This document shows, piece by piece, positions 25,101 to 37,768 of a stretch of DNA of 64,000 bases. A program made the translations under genes and the position numbers. Below the pieces are notes generated by a model. It did not search any database. It was not told the origin of the DNA and worked only from the letters and a program-made list of their open reading frames with translations. Source of the stretch: Theocolax elegans (taxonomy: Eukaryota > Arthropoda > Insecta > Hymenoptera > Cerocephalidae); assembly GCA_026168455.1 (NCBI GenBank), contig CM047426.1, positions 80,131,986-80,195,985 of the forward strand. Reading direction: 5' to 3'. Numbering within the stretch: the stretch's first letter is position 1; every line of letters begins with the position of its first letter.

Positions 25101-28100
25101 ATCTCTTCAATATATACATATATACATGCAGTTAATTTGCTGGAATAGAGCGAATGGCCAAATGCCGGTTTCCTACGTACTTAGCTTTCTAACTGCGACA
25201 TCCGGCTTTTTGTTCGCGTCTGTTTGCGCTTTGCGACTTATCGGTAGCTAAGCAAGAACCGGAACTTGACTAAAAACTAATTTCGGAAATCAGTGAAGTT
25301 GGATTCGTAAATGTAACTAGAGTATCTAATGAATGTGTGTTAGTATTACACTTTAAATTTCCTAATTAAACTTTACTTTTTACCAGTACTATAATTAATC
25401 TTACATCTTATGGTTATGTACATGACATTAATTTCTTTCCTACAAGAAAGTGATTTTATAATAAATTGTTTATGGTATTGTGGATAGAAGAAAGGTATAT
25501 GTTACAATAGTTTTCAGCTATAATATAAATTTTTATAAGCAATTTACAAAAACAACAACTGTTAAATCTTGTTTTTGATATAGTGCGACATCATTAATGA
25601 TACTGTAAAATTCATAATAATTTTATTAAAATGTCAATATTTGACGAGACAGTAAGTAATAAGAATTAAATAGACATATGTAAAACAATTATTGTTATAA
25701 TTAATAAAAAAATGTTTCACTCTCAAAAAGTATATTTTTAAGTTGATAGAGGATTTTAATCGAAACTTCATCTAATTAAAAAATTAATAAAGTCTATTTG
25801 TTGTTTAGCAAAATCGAAACAACATTGCTTCTTTAAGTACGATAACATAGGCGAAGAAAATTAAATAATAATTATTATTACATTTAATTTACATTACATT
25901 AATTTTAATCCTTTGGCATAAAATTAACTTTACAGATATACTGTTCCACTGATTTTTTATATTACATGAAACTTATTTATTATATTTGTTATGTAATAAA
26001 TAATTTTTAGAATAATTTAATAGGGCAGCGAATTTGCGAATTTTTACACCTCTCGAATTAGATCGAAAGCGCTGCATAATCGTTTAGTAAAAATACAAAA
26101 CAGCTCGCAGCAATTACTTTGTATTTAATTATGAAAAAAATTTAATATATTATTATACTAATTTTATAAATCATTAAATTGTATATCTCTCTATACAAAT
26201 ATAGATGTATATAATAAAATTGGTGCGTATACTTTGGATTTTACAATAAAACTGTAAAAAGTATTTAGACTGTGTGAAATTCTTATATTAAAAAAATACA
26301 TATCGGTAACGAGTTTAATATTTATCACAAGTTAAGAACTTTCTCATAAAAACCATTTAATCTACATCGTGGTCTTACAATATTTAAATTACAGAACCAT
26401 TAGCATGTACATATATGCATAATAAAAAACGCAGTGAATCAAAACGAGTAATTCATTCCAATTCATAAAATACACGATTGAATAAAACAAGGATAATACC
26501 AAAAGCAAATGAAAAATAAAAAGTTTGACTCCACGCACAACGAGAGTGTACCTTAAATTCAGTGCCCGCGGCCGCAACACTACACCAATATTGGAAATAT
26601 AAATATTCGCTCGGGCGCGAATTATTTGCTTTGCGAGACGCTCGCGCGCGCTTGGTATAATTTGTCGCGTGGAAATTCTAACGCAATTCGCAATCGAAAT
26701 TTCGGACGTTCACCGAAATGATTTTCAATGCCCAAGCCAATATAAGGCAACTCGTAATTGAATCGTTTTATCTGGTGCTAAAGTCGACACGCTGATAGAA
26801 TTACGCTACGTCGTTCATCGAGCAATCGCATATATTTTTCTCCTGAGCTTTTTCTTTTCGGGTGCGGCTCTTTTTTCCCGACCTCCGGATTATTGGAGCC
26901 TTTTTCCCGCGATGCTATTCGTTTGGCTGTACAAACTACTAATTTTTTTCTTGCCAAGAGTGTATGTTCGACATCTGCTCAATGTGAAATTGTTCCGATA
27001 GTTTCGCATGTAATTTGATTTTTGTTTTAAGGAAAATATAGTATTTGTATGAATAAATTAAACAAATTTACAGCAGAAGAGAAGAACTACATTTCTTTAT
27101 TGGCTCATGGGGAAAATGCCCAAAGGCACCAAAAACCCACTGAATGTTTTAATAATTCAATTTACAAAGGATAAATTTGTTTGTGTATTGAATATTTTTT
27201 ATCATTGTTTTAAATCGAATATTGTATGATAAAGGGTCCCACGATATCCTGAGATTGTTTTACCCTAATTTAGTGTTTATTTCTCATGAAAATCATGTAA
27301 TTGAATTATTATGTCGATTATTTCACCTCTATAGACATGAATTGTCTAAATGTTAAAATAAATTAAAATGCGACACTGAAAATCATATAAAACCGTTTAA
27401 GTATAGCACCGTATCCTAAAATAACGTGACTATTGGATTGCGATCATGTAGCTTGCGTGTTGTAAACCGTAAACCGTGTGACTCAAAAATAGTTTTAAAA
27501 CTACTTATACATTTAAACTATATTCATTTACAAGATGTACTATTATTAACTTATTAATTTATTAGTTTTATATATATTTCAATATACGTTGAGTCGATTC
27601 ATACATTAAAATATGAAATGTTCGATCATTTGGATATTAAATCAACTGTTTCAAAATTGAAGAAATCAACAATTAACAGAATAAAATATCGTTTATCTAA
27701 ATAAATGATTCCTTAATTTTCATTATTTTTAGTAAATATATTTTAATATAGCGAGAAAAGTAATAATCAATAAGAATTTAAGTAGAAATTTTCATAAAGG
27801 TTAACTAGAAACATTCGGAATATGTTGCATCAAGGGTCCTTTAGTCTTAGTTAATTTTAATTTTATTTAAGTAGATCTTGTGGTTAATTCAATGTGGATT
27901 TTTAGCTTCAGCCCCTAGTATAAATACATTACTTATTGCAATTACCAAACATAATTAAAAATTTCACTATTAGAACTTTAAGTCGATCATTTAATAAAAT
28001 GTCATTCTTTTTCACAATGTTAGACTCAAGTATATCTTAAAATTTTATAAATTAGGGTATTATACATTTTCTATGCCTATAAAATAATTAATACTATAGC

Positions 28101-29800
28101 GTATAATTATTTATCATGCTGGCGTAAAACTTTATCTTAAAATAATTTTCTTTTAAAACTCGTATTTTCTCGTTAAGTTGATGAAAGTTCGAAATTAAGA
28201 AATCCGAAAAATTTACTTGGAAATTTCGTCAGTGACAACCACAATCGGCATTCTTTTATCACTTTAACTCTACTTGGAAACGTTGGACATAGTTTGCTGG
28301 ACAAGCTAATGCGCCTTAAGGCTAATCCTTTAGAGGATCAGAGAGTGGAGTGGAAAGTTGATTAGACGTGGGATTATCATTTTACTGAATACTTATGCTA
28401 TTTATGTATATATGTATATATTACACACACACACATAACATTCTTGTTTTTATATGCAAATGTAAAAGTACACTTAATAATCAAAATTTATATTTATAAA
28501 GTAATCACTTAGAAACGCTACTGTTTTCAATTTTTAAATTAATTGAATTAATTTTTATCTAATTGAAAATCGTTATTAAACTAATCATGTAATTTTAATC
28601 TATATTTCGATTATTTTTAAATGATATTTAAATGACAATTATCTTACATACGTTTGAATTCAAAATTTATTACATTATTAAGAAAATTAATTTTTTTTTC
28701 ATAAAATATAAAGTGCTACGAACAACAAAGAATTTTATAAGTCTGCTTCGTAAAAGTGTTATAAATTTTAACAAATTTCTTTTACAAAATTTCACATTTA
28801 TAATTCATGTTTAATTTAATTTTAAAATTAATTTGCTTTCTACCGTTTTCTACAATTAACTCACAAAATATTAGTATGAGTGTACGATTCTTTTGCTCCT
28901 ACACTGAGAAAACGTTATAATAATTATTATCATAAATTTCATTACGAAAATTGCAGTGCAGAACGATGAAACCGAGACAATAAGAGAGCATTGTAAAAAT
29001 TACATATAGCAAGTTTTTTGCGATTCACGCAATTTTAACAATATTATAACGATAAAATAGAAGTTACTTTGCATCTTTTACTTTCGATAATTGGTTATTA
29101 TATATATTTTTTTAATAATATGAATAACTTAAATTCCCGATTATTAGAAAAACTACTCAATAAAAAGTTAGTAAAGTAGTGATAAAGAACCTTAAAAGTT
29201 TTACTTTTATAACATATCCTTATAATTTTTTAAATTAATTAATTATTTGATATAATTATTTAATTTTAACTACTTACAAATGTTAACGGCAAAAGTTCGT
29301 AAATGGTAAAATTTTGTGGGATGTTGTATTAATGTTTATTACACGATTTTCAAAATATAATGATAAATATTAGTAAAATATCATAGATATATTGACATTG
29401 TCACTTAAACAAAATAATCATACTTATGGGGAATAAATAAATTATTAATCGAGTAAAACAAATAGATCCTATTTTATTTTATAACATTTTAATTATATTA
29501 TACATATAATGTGCATAGCATTATAATTACCTTTATTATGATGGATACATCGATTGTCTTATCACAATTCTATCTTTGAAACTGCTATAGGTAGTTTCAG
29601 AAGTAAATTAATGCAACTCAGGGCTAAATCTTCTAGAGATCAAAGACTTGCTATGGGAACATAGATTGGATTTTAGATTTTCTCTACGTAGAAATGTCGA
29701 AATCATGAAACCTACCTAATTAACCAAATCAACGAAATGTCAATTAATATCGCATTGGGAAATTGACCTCACGAGTACGCAATAGATGAAAGCCAAAGGG
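22171..29800. other. Non-coding, very AT-rich DNA
   Basis: No gene supported. This is the most AT-rich stretch of the window, with many TA and poly(A)/poly(T) tracts and a short CA repeat near 28423. One CpG-containing island at about 26570-26900 is the only compositional break. ORFs here are under 70 residues and match nothing. Confidence 0.55.
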
Positions 29801-32800
29801 AGCAAGTGTCCAAAACAAGAGGCTTTCTCTAGCAGCGGTTCCTCGGTTCTTATTGATTTTGCCGTTGGCGAACGTCGCGCTCGACTCTGGTTTTCCTTCC
29901 CTGAGGGTCGTTAAGATTAAAGCCGGCCGAGCGTCTGCCCCTCGGCGCGGTGAACCCCTCCGGTATCGCCTGAAAAAACCCTAAATGATAATCTGGCCAA
30001 TGCTCTCCCTCTTTTGCTACCATCAGTTTCGAGAGTGTGGGAACAGTGTGGAGCAAAAAGAATGCCTTAAATCGAACTCAACTTGTGCTGCTGTGATTTT
30101 TAGACGTATTTGGAAAATCCTTATGCTTGTTTCTTTTATCTTTAATTTTGTTCCCTAAATCTTTTTGTCATTATTTAAATTGTAGCGTTTATAGAATACA
30201 TTACAAATGTTTTTATTGGTTATTTATCATCTTGGCTACCTTATTACCTTTGCACTATTCTGATCAACCTTACTATTATTTTGTTTATATTTTAATAAAT
30301 TTTAATGTAGTGAGATACTTATAATTACTACTTCCAATATATTGTTTTATGTTTCAATGTGAATGTGCTTGAGCAAATTAAATATTATAAATAATAATAA
30401 TTTTTGTTAAAGATGTTAAAATATAATAAGAAAATTTTCGGTTTAATTATCCTCAAACAAAGATGAGAACGGGAGTTCTGAAACAATTTCAAAGTATCAA
30501 ATTTTTCTGTAGCATATTTTAGCTCAGACAATTTGCAAGCGTAAGCAAAAGGTCACCTACTTTTCATACAATATAAGTGGCAATGAGAGATAAATTGCCG
30601 GAGACATGCATTTTTGTTTGGTACAAAACAAAGATAGAAAATATATTCTTTCAAAATTAGTTCTCTGAAAAGTATTAATTATTCAGCAACTGCTTAAGAT
30701 TTACAGGTATAGAAAGTATCTGTACGTATAATCTATCATCCAATATCGACAGTTTTTTATTACTTTTAATTGCCAGTAATGGATGATCTTGATTTTCAAA
30801 TGACAGTCTTAGTTGAACATTGATGAGTTTAAGTTGTCATAAGGAAAACTAAATGAAGATGTATATAAGCTAAAATTCCCTCTTATACGATAAATTAATT
30901 AAATGAAAAACCGCTGCACAATGTAAAAATGCATAAAATAAGATAAAATATTTTACAGTTACAAATCAGTATCAATTAAAATTGTATTAACTATACATTA
31001 ATAAATAACAGAATAATAAGATTTTATATTTGATCCTATTTATTGTTTCAGCGTCAAGTACGAAAAATATCGGTTAATTCAATGTAATCCCTACTAAAAA
31101 GTAATTCTAATAAAGACAATTTCGAACTCTGCATTTTAATAAAGTTGTCCCTAGAGAATATTTTAAAAAAATAATGAATTCGTTGAATATTTTTCTAGCG
31201 CAAATCCTTTCTTTTTTATACAGTTATACTGCTGGGTCATCGTGTTTCTTATTACGAACGCAATGTATACAACCTTGTATATGTATATATACGTGAGAAA
31301 GAAAGGTCGTAGGTATCTCTTAACCACGATACAGAAAATATTTCTTTCTAGTGCGTTGGCTATCCGATATCTGCCTCGAATTCTTTTTGGAATTCCCTCG
31401 CCGGAGACGCTCGAAATCAAAGAGAAAAAAAGATAAAAAAATCCCGGAAAAAAGGTACGATAATTACTATCGTTGTCACGTCTATTCGCCTGTCAGGTGG
31501 CGTGAGAAAGGAGAGAACGAGAATCCGGTGGTCTACTCTACTACTTTACTCTCTCTTTCAGTTTCTGTCTTACGGTGAAAAGTTTTTTCATCGAAAAGTT
31601 CTTCTTCTCTGCATCCTAGTTTCTTCCTTCCTTCCTTTCTGTCACCTTAAAAATTGCACCTCTACCCTATCAAAAAGGGGCTCGCATTCACGTATTTTCC
31701 TTCGTGCGTTTACTTCGATTTTTCGTTATTCCATTCGCGCTTCGTCCATTCTAATAATTTACTCTCACTTCTTAGTAGCAAATTCACCTTATGCACACAA
31801 AATTCACTCCATACTGTAAAAATTCCAATGTCCCTACAATTTCATTTAAATAATGAGTTCGAAACTTTGGTAATTCGGTATGGTGCTCACGTAAAAAATG
31901 CATTCGTTCACTTGAAATAATAGTTTACTTCTAGATCTGTTAATTTTTATTGTACATTATTATTTATTTTATCATTGTACTATGTTCGAAAGTCATGTAA
32001 CTATAGTAAATCCGTTTTAATGATAGTTTAAATGAGTTAGCTATGAAAAAGAAAAAACAATTGTTAGTCGGATAAGGATTCTACATATAATAGTTTAAAA
32101 TCCTCTTAGCAAGTCCGATTATACAGTGATTTATCTTGTAGTGGATTCTATTCCCATGGCTCAAACCTTCCAACTCACTTTGTTACCGAGAGTATTTCAT
32201 CGATAGATATTTATTCTTTTTTTCTGCAGTTGCTTTACTTTTTCAAGTTATTTATTAGTATAATAACTTTTCTATTAACGATTTAAAGAAACAAGTCTGC
32301 ATTGTATTGAAAGTATGTACTTATAGAAATTATTTATTTTAGCGAATATCTTTTTCCTTTATATTTGCATTTTATTTAATTTAAATAACCAACGACTTCA
32401 TAATAGAAGTAAATAATAAATGTTTACAAAATTATAAAAGCATTATGTATATAACTGAAAGTTAAAGATTAGCTCGCTCTACTGGATGAAAGTTCATCAC
32501 GCACATCCTTTCCCGCAGAGAAGATTAGTAGCTGACACAGGTCGTCCAGCTCTCGGAGGAAGATGACGAGAAGCAGTAGGATTCATCCGACTTTCGAAGC
32601 TCGGTTGTTTGCGGACACTCTGTTTGCGCAGGCGGTTCAAATCCGCGCCACTTAACATAGAGCACCCGTCGACGCTTAGCACCAATCGCGGTCCTAACTC
32701 GTTGCCTAAGCCCTCGCGCAATCTTTGACTTTCTAGCCCTCCTGATTGGCCTTGCTTGATTTCGCGTTCTCGGAGACACTTTTCACCCAAGGTCCGATAA

Positions 32801-35800
32801 TCGATTCCTCTAATGCGACGCTTCCGGGAAGGTCATTACGACTTACGCGCTAACAGACGTTTGACAACCGCTCAGAAGATTAAACGGGTCGATTCGATTA
32901 TTTTTCTTTCACAGACTTGTTGTTACCTCGTGTTATTTTTTCCATACCCGATTTCAGTTTGAAATTTGATATTATCTATTTTTACTAACTATTCAATAAT
33001 TCAACGTTTAAGTGGGCATTAATATTATTCATTAGATTATTCAGTTTTATCGGGTGCTGTATCTCCTAATTAGAAAATCAGATATTTAATAACAATTTTT
33101 ATTCGCTATTATTTAATTACAGAATATTATACTTTTTTTTTAAAACTGCTAGAGATTATAACCTTGTAGAAAATAGCTTTTCTATTTTCGTTTTCTTTTA
33201 CACAACTTTCTGTATATACAAGAATATTTTTGATTTGTCGTTTTTTCTTGTCAAATATAGATTCGCATGAAACGAGTTTGAAATTAAATTTTATTCAATC
33301 GCAATACACGGTGAATCAAAATTTTTCGTTAAGATGAAAAAAGAATTCTATTTGTATTGTAATATTCCTTCGACTTTATTTCAATTTAAAATTAAATTTG
33401 ATTATGCATAACCGTATTTATCTTTTTAACATTTTTTTGAGAGTAAATATATGCATGCTACAATGAATTTTTTAATAAAATGCTGCGGCACAATGGAAAT
33501 TGAAGGCCTGCAAAATTAATAACTTTAAAAATAGTAAAAGGAGATTTATCAAGAGGTTCAGCCTTTACTGTTTTTGTTGTTGAATATAGAACATAGCGAC
33601 CAGTATCTGGACTCGGAATGGGTATCTGTTCGTACCTTTTGATTAAAAAATATAAAATTTTGATGCTTTTTTCACAAACTGCATTTTTACATAACGATGT
33701 GAACGTCCGAGGGAGATGTTTTAGAGTCGCAAAATTTGCATTACTAACCAAGAGAAGATAAGGCTAATTAACGCGAGAAGTATATATTCTAAATGGTTTT
33801 GGAGCGTGATGTTTGCGAGTTTTGAGCAGATTGAAAGTTTCAAAGTAGATAAGGGTAGCTCACGATAAAACATTTGTTAAGTTTGGAAAAATATTCCTGG
33901 GTGCTATTTTATATATTGATCGACTGTGTCATAATATGTTTCTCTTACGGTTTCAATAGTAAAAATTCAAACGATTGCCATGACAATGAATAGGTAAAGG
34001 GCTAGGATATTTCGTGTATAGTTCTAATAATACTTTTATCTTTTTCGATTGAATTGTATTATGGTGTAGTAAAATAAATTATTTCATTGAGGTCAATTAT
34101 TCTTCACGTAAATTTATATTATTTAAATTTGACCAAATTATAACATTTTTAAACAATAGTAGTTGTAAACCATTTATTGTTAATTTCTTATATAAATATT
34201 TTGAATGGGTGTAAAGATTACTATCAATTTAAAATATCGAATAAAACTTAACAATTTTTTTAACAACTATGAAAAATTGCAATATATCTATTGTACAATT
34301 ATCTTTTCTTATTTTGAAAACGCAAATAAAAAAAAAAGCAATCCTTCGAAATTATAGAGTGATTTTCAATCATTGAACGAGCTTCGTCTACCACGAAAGA
34401 AAAACATAACAGACAATCGATGAAAACTTCTCCCTCAATATCGATCGAATTCCCAAACGAGTGTAAATTGGGATATTCCGCGCGTATACGCAAAATTCCA
34501 GGTTTATCGTAGCGGGAAACGCAACAGGGAAAGGGAGAGGGAGAGAGAGATTGAAAGAGTGGGGGAGGAAGGGAGAAAAAAGCCTCCCGAAAGAGATCAG
34601 GGGGTAAAGAAAATAACCCGGGAGAGGAAAAAAAATGTGTACCTACCTCGTTCTCGGCGATTTGTGTGTTCCGGTGCGACGAGGTATTCCGCTTCTGAAA
34701 CAAAAGAGAGAAAAAAAAATGAACGTGAAAATGTATACGATCGTTAGGTCGCGAGATTGCATGCGAGGGAGTTGGCGTATGCGCTAAACAATAGTATAGT
34801 TTCACGCCAAAGGAAGAAATTCGCTTATCTCCGTAAAGGCAATAGGTTTTGTTCAAGAAAAGAAAGCGCGAAGATATCCTCGATTATTGCAACCCCTTTA
34901 CCCTAGACATATATATGCGAAGACGCGAATATGTGTAATTACGACTTCCCTTTCGTGTGCATTTCTCTGAATATATACGATTGCGTGTGTGTAATTTTAT
35001 GAGTATAGGTTTGGAGAAAGTACAACTTAATTTCCTTGAAAAGTTTTAAGCGCGACCGAGCCTTCTTGTTTTAATCGATTTTATATACCTATGCTTCTTT
35101 TCTCTTTTGATACGTTGAATGCTCGTAATTTGGTTACTTTAAGACGGATATGGATGTAGAACTTACCATGTACATTACAAATTTGTAATATGATTATATT
35201 TATTTGAAAATTCAGTTTACGGATATTTTGTTTTCTTTTAAATACAGTACACGAAGACGAAGTTGTTTAATTGACAGTTAAATTGACAGTTAACCTAGAG
35301 GCTCGTCACGAGCAAATCAAACCCAAGAACCTAAGAAATATCTAGGGAATAAGAAAACCTGATTTAGATTGGTATAGGTGTCCGTCGGGTTATTTTGTTC
35401 GTATACGCGTTTGAGGTAATCTCTCTCATTGTCCCGGTAATGAGACGAAACGATAAAGTGGCGCGACTCGTTCGAAAGTTTATCAGCCAGGCCGGCGACC
35501 GGCTTAGAGTTGACTCCCCTTTGGAGCCCCGCTTCTCTCTTGTGAGCGTCGGCCATTGTGAAAACGTCACCGGATCCTCTTAAGCGGTGCTATTTTCGTC
35601 CTGGATCTCAAAAACAGAGGGTGAGCCCCGGGAATCCTCGGCGAAGAAAGTATATATAGTTCTGCGCGAGAAACTCGTCTGTCCAATAGTCGCTCGCGAT
35701 AAGGCGACGAGCCATTAAAAACTTAAATCTCGGATCTCGCGGCGCATCCACTCGTTCGCTCGCCGCCGTGTCCCCGTCGCCTTTCTCCGTTTCTGCCTTC

Positions 35801-36223
35801 TTTTCAGGCTTCAGAAGTACTTTGGTTAATTCGAGTTTCTAATTAATCCGAGCCCGGGCAGCCCTCCTGCAATAATGAAACACGCATCAATCTTGCAGGC
35901 GCAGCTTGGGGGTGGCTTTCGGTACCTCGTCTCTTATTCGACGCGATACGACCATTTCCTGCAGGGGACGCGGTGAATATCGTCCCCGTTCTTGCGTGAT
36001 GAAGGTTCATGTCAACGATTAACTAATCATCCTTTTCATCCCGAACGGAAACGTTACTATTTACATTTGATCGGAGCAATATTTTATTTACTCATTCGAA
36101 TACTCCTCGTACTCCTCCCCTACATTTTATTAAATTCTTTTCTCTATTGGTTTTAACACCAAAGTGTATTTTTGTATACACAATCGCCTTTTATTTCCTT
36201 AATTGCATTCGAATTAAAGACAT
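29801..36223. other. Non-coding DNA with CpG-rich islands
   Basis: No gene supported. GC-richer islands lie at 29840-30010, 31360-31600, 32490-32880, 34480-34760 and 35380-36000. The longest frame (34299-34856 minus, 185 residues) is a Ser/Pro/Phe translation of a polypurine tract and shows no domain. The island at 32490-32880 has frames on both strands and no family match. Confidence 0.45.
35651..35700 (+). promoter_or_regulatory. Possible TATA-type promoter
   Basis: TATATATAG at 35651-35659 stands in an otherwise CpG-rich island (about 35380-36000). About 25-35 bases downstream is a CTGTCCAATAG region that could hold a start site. No coding exon could be identified after it on either strand, so this is only a compositional hint. 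Confidence 0.15.
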
Positions 36224-36445
36224 AATTATATGATTAAACGAACTTACCTGTAAGTGAAGTTCTATCATAATTGTATGAAGCGCCTCTTCCGAAATGATCA
36301 ACATGTAGTCCCTTCACCCTATGCCGAATTGACCACAATTTTTAAAGTTTCAATGTAAAAAGAAAGAAGCAGATGTCTCTCGTGTCGACGTACCGCGCCG
36401 TTTTTCTTTCCGCTTTCATCCCCACTCGCTCGCATGTATCTCATT
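36224..36445 (-). repeat. DIRS inverted terminal repeat, 3' end in sense direction
   Basis: Positions 36300-36445 match the reverse complement of 41181-41326 with no difference I could find. Positions 36269-36299 match less well at GAAGCGCCTCTTCCGAA against TGCGCGCCTCTTCCTC. The outermost 45 bases (36224-36268) have no counterpart in the other repeat, so the ends are asymmetric, as in known DIRS elements. The repeat includes AGGTAAGT on the minus strand at 36249-36242, a strong splice-donor match pointing out of the element. Confidence 0.9.
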
Positions 36446-36519
36446 TTTTAAAGATATACCGTAACATAAGTGTAAGGGGTCCAAAATATTTGTGGACAAG
36501 GGGTTATTGTGGTGGGACT

Positions 36520-36630
36520 GATCATTTCGGAAGAGGCGCTTCATACAATTATGATAGAACTTCACTTACAGGTAAGTTCGTTTAATCATATAATTGTATT
36601 GCGCGCCTCTTCCTCATGATCAACATGTAG
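36520..36630. repeat. DIRS internal complementary region (ICR)
   Basis: Positions 36520-36595 are the inverted complement of the left terminus 36224-36299. Positions 36592-36630 are the inverted complement of the right terminus 41318-41356. The two halves share AATT (36592-36595), so the ICR looks like the sealed junction of the two element ends. In DIRS elements this region templates completion of the ends and circle closure. Just before 36520, GGGACT joins GATCAT directly, whereas the terminal repeat has seven extra bases (ACATGTT) at that point. Confidence 0.92.
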
Positions 36631-36760
36631 ACGTTTAAAGCATACTATGTTACGGTAAACAATAGATAAAGATTATATTTTGTTCATATAATACTTTATA
36701 ATATCGAACTAATACATAACTACGTAAAAATTAAAAACAATAATTTTACATTTTCAAAAC

Positions 36761-37768
36761 TTATGATTTTAAAACTGCTTTCGCAAACGCATTCATACTT
36801 GTATTTAAACGCAAATTATAGAATTTTGTAAATGTACTAGACGTTTTGGTCCAACCCGCGGTTCTACGCACAGTGTCTATATCTAGCCCGTTTCTCTTAG
36901 CAGCTGATGTAGATGCGTGGCGCGTTGAGTGCGCTGTAAATATATTTGTATCGATTCCGCTTTTTTCTAGGACATTTTTCACCCAACGGCTCAAAGTTTG
37001 AGATGTTACCGCTTTAAATGGGCATTTAAAAGAAATAAATAATGATTTTTCATTTTTTCGAATATCTTTGGATTTGTTTATATAACATTGCAATACTGAG
37101 GCAGCACAAATTTTTCTATTTTTACCATAGAAAGGTAGTACTAGAACGGGCTGATTTCTATTGCGCCCCGATGTTTTTATACGATCTGGAATCTTTATTT
37201 CTATAATATTCTGTTTTATTTCAATATTATCTATATTGATTAAGGAGAATGTCTGCATTCTATGTCCGGTAATCAATGCCAATAATGTAATTAACTTAGT
37301 CGTTAATTCTTTAATATTTAAATGTTCATTATCTGGTAAAGAAGAAAAATAATTAAGTACAATTTTCGGGTCCCATGTAGAGTCGTATTTAGGCTTTGCA
37401 GGTCTTAATTTTGACAAACCCTTGAAAAATCTTTTTACACTATCTTCTTGGTTTATATCTGCACCTATGAGTAATGATATCGCGGATCGGTAACAATTTA
37501 TTGTACTATACGCGGAACCGCTCTCATACAATTCTGTCAAAAAAACTAAAATTTTTGGAATGTATTTTTCAAATGGGCTTATCTTTTGTCTGTTGCAAAA
37601 AGACCACCATTTTTTAAAACAAGTCTCATATTGTTTAAGAGAAGATTCGGTCAAAGATGAGAGTGTTATTTTCCAAGATTCTTGCGGAATGTTCTTTAAT
37701 TTAAATGATTGGTAGATAAGATTGCGGCCACCAGGGTAGTTCTGCTCCAGAATCGCTCTATTTCCATG
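36761..37768 (-). CDS. Tyrosine recombinase (integrase) of DIRS element
   Basis: Catalyses site-specific insertion of the circular element DNA in place of a DDE integrase. Counting from a TTG at 37654 (297 residues to the stop at 36761), the catalytic set is visible: Arg132 in a T-G-H-R context, His242-x2-Arg245, Trp268 in the sixth-residue position, and nucleophile Tyr279. The preceding helical part, with a K-x-W-W core, is the core-binding domain. The frame has no ATG start. It is open upstream to about 37768, overlapping the RT ORF by some 70 nt in the -1 frame. A heptamer T-TTA-AAT at 37705-37699 lies in the RT frame directly before its stop, so expression by -1 frameshifting is likely. 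No stops or missing catalytic residues were seen. Confidence 0.9.
   Translation of the reverse strand, partial: HGNRAILEQNYPGGRNLIYQSFKLKNIPQESWKITLSSLTESSLKQYETCFKKWWSFCNRQKISPFEKYIPKILVFLTELYESGSAYSTINCYRSAISLLIGADINQEDSVKRFFKGLSKLRPAKPKYDSTWDPKIVLNYFSSLPDNEHLNIKELTTKLITLLALITGHRMQTFSLINIDNIEIKQNIIEIKIPDRIKTSGRNRNQPVLVLPFYGKNRKICAASVLQCYINKSKDIRKNEKSLFISFKCPFKAVTSQTLSRWVKNVLEKSGIDTNIFTAHSTRHASTSAAKRNGLDIDTVRRTAGWTKTSSTFTKFYNLRLNTSMNAFAKAVLKS
37669..37705 (-). promoter_or_regulatory. Predicted -1 frameshift site, RT to recombinase
   Basis: T-TTA-AAT at 37705-37699 is in the RT frame and is followed at once by the RT stop TAA (37698-37696). A -1 slip gives the recombinase frame, which is open. 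About 9 nt downstream a small bulged hairpin (TTC-CG-CAAG / CTTG-GAA) can form. This is weaker than the Gag-RT site, since the heptamer is less efficient and the stem short. Confidence 0.5.

Noticed and set aside
32600..32660. tRNA-like T-arm (GGCGGTTCAAATCCGCGCC)
   Set aside because: The fifth T-stem pair fails, and I could not find a matching acceptor strand, D arm or A box at the right distance.
34299..34856. 185-residue minus-strand ORF
   Set aside because: The longest frame outside the DIRS element, but it is a Ser/Pro/Phe/Leu translation of a GA-rich tract, with no domain and another open frame on the opposite strand.
36373..36585. Plus-strand ORF over the DIRS left end
   Set aside because: It is a translation of the terminal repeat and ICR, antisense to the element's genes.
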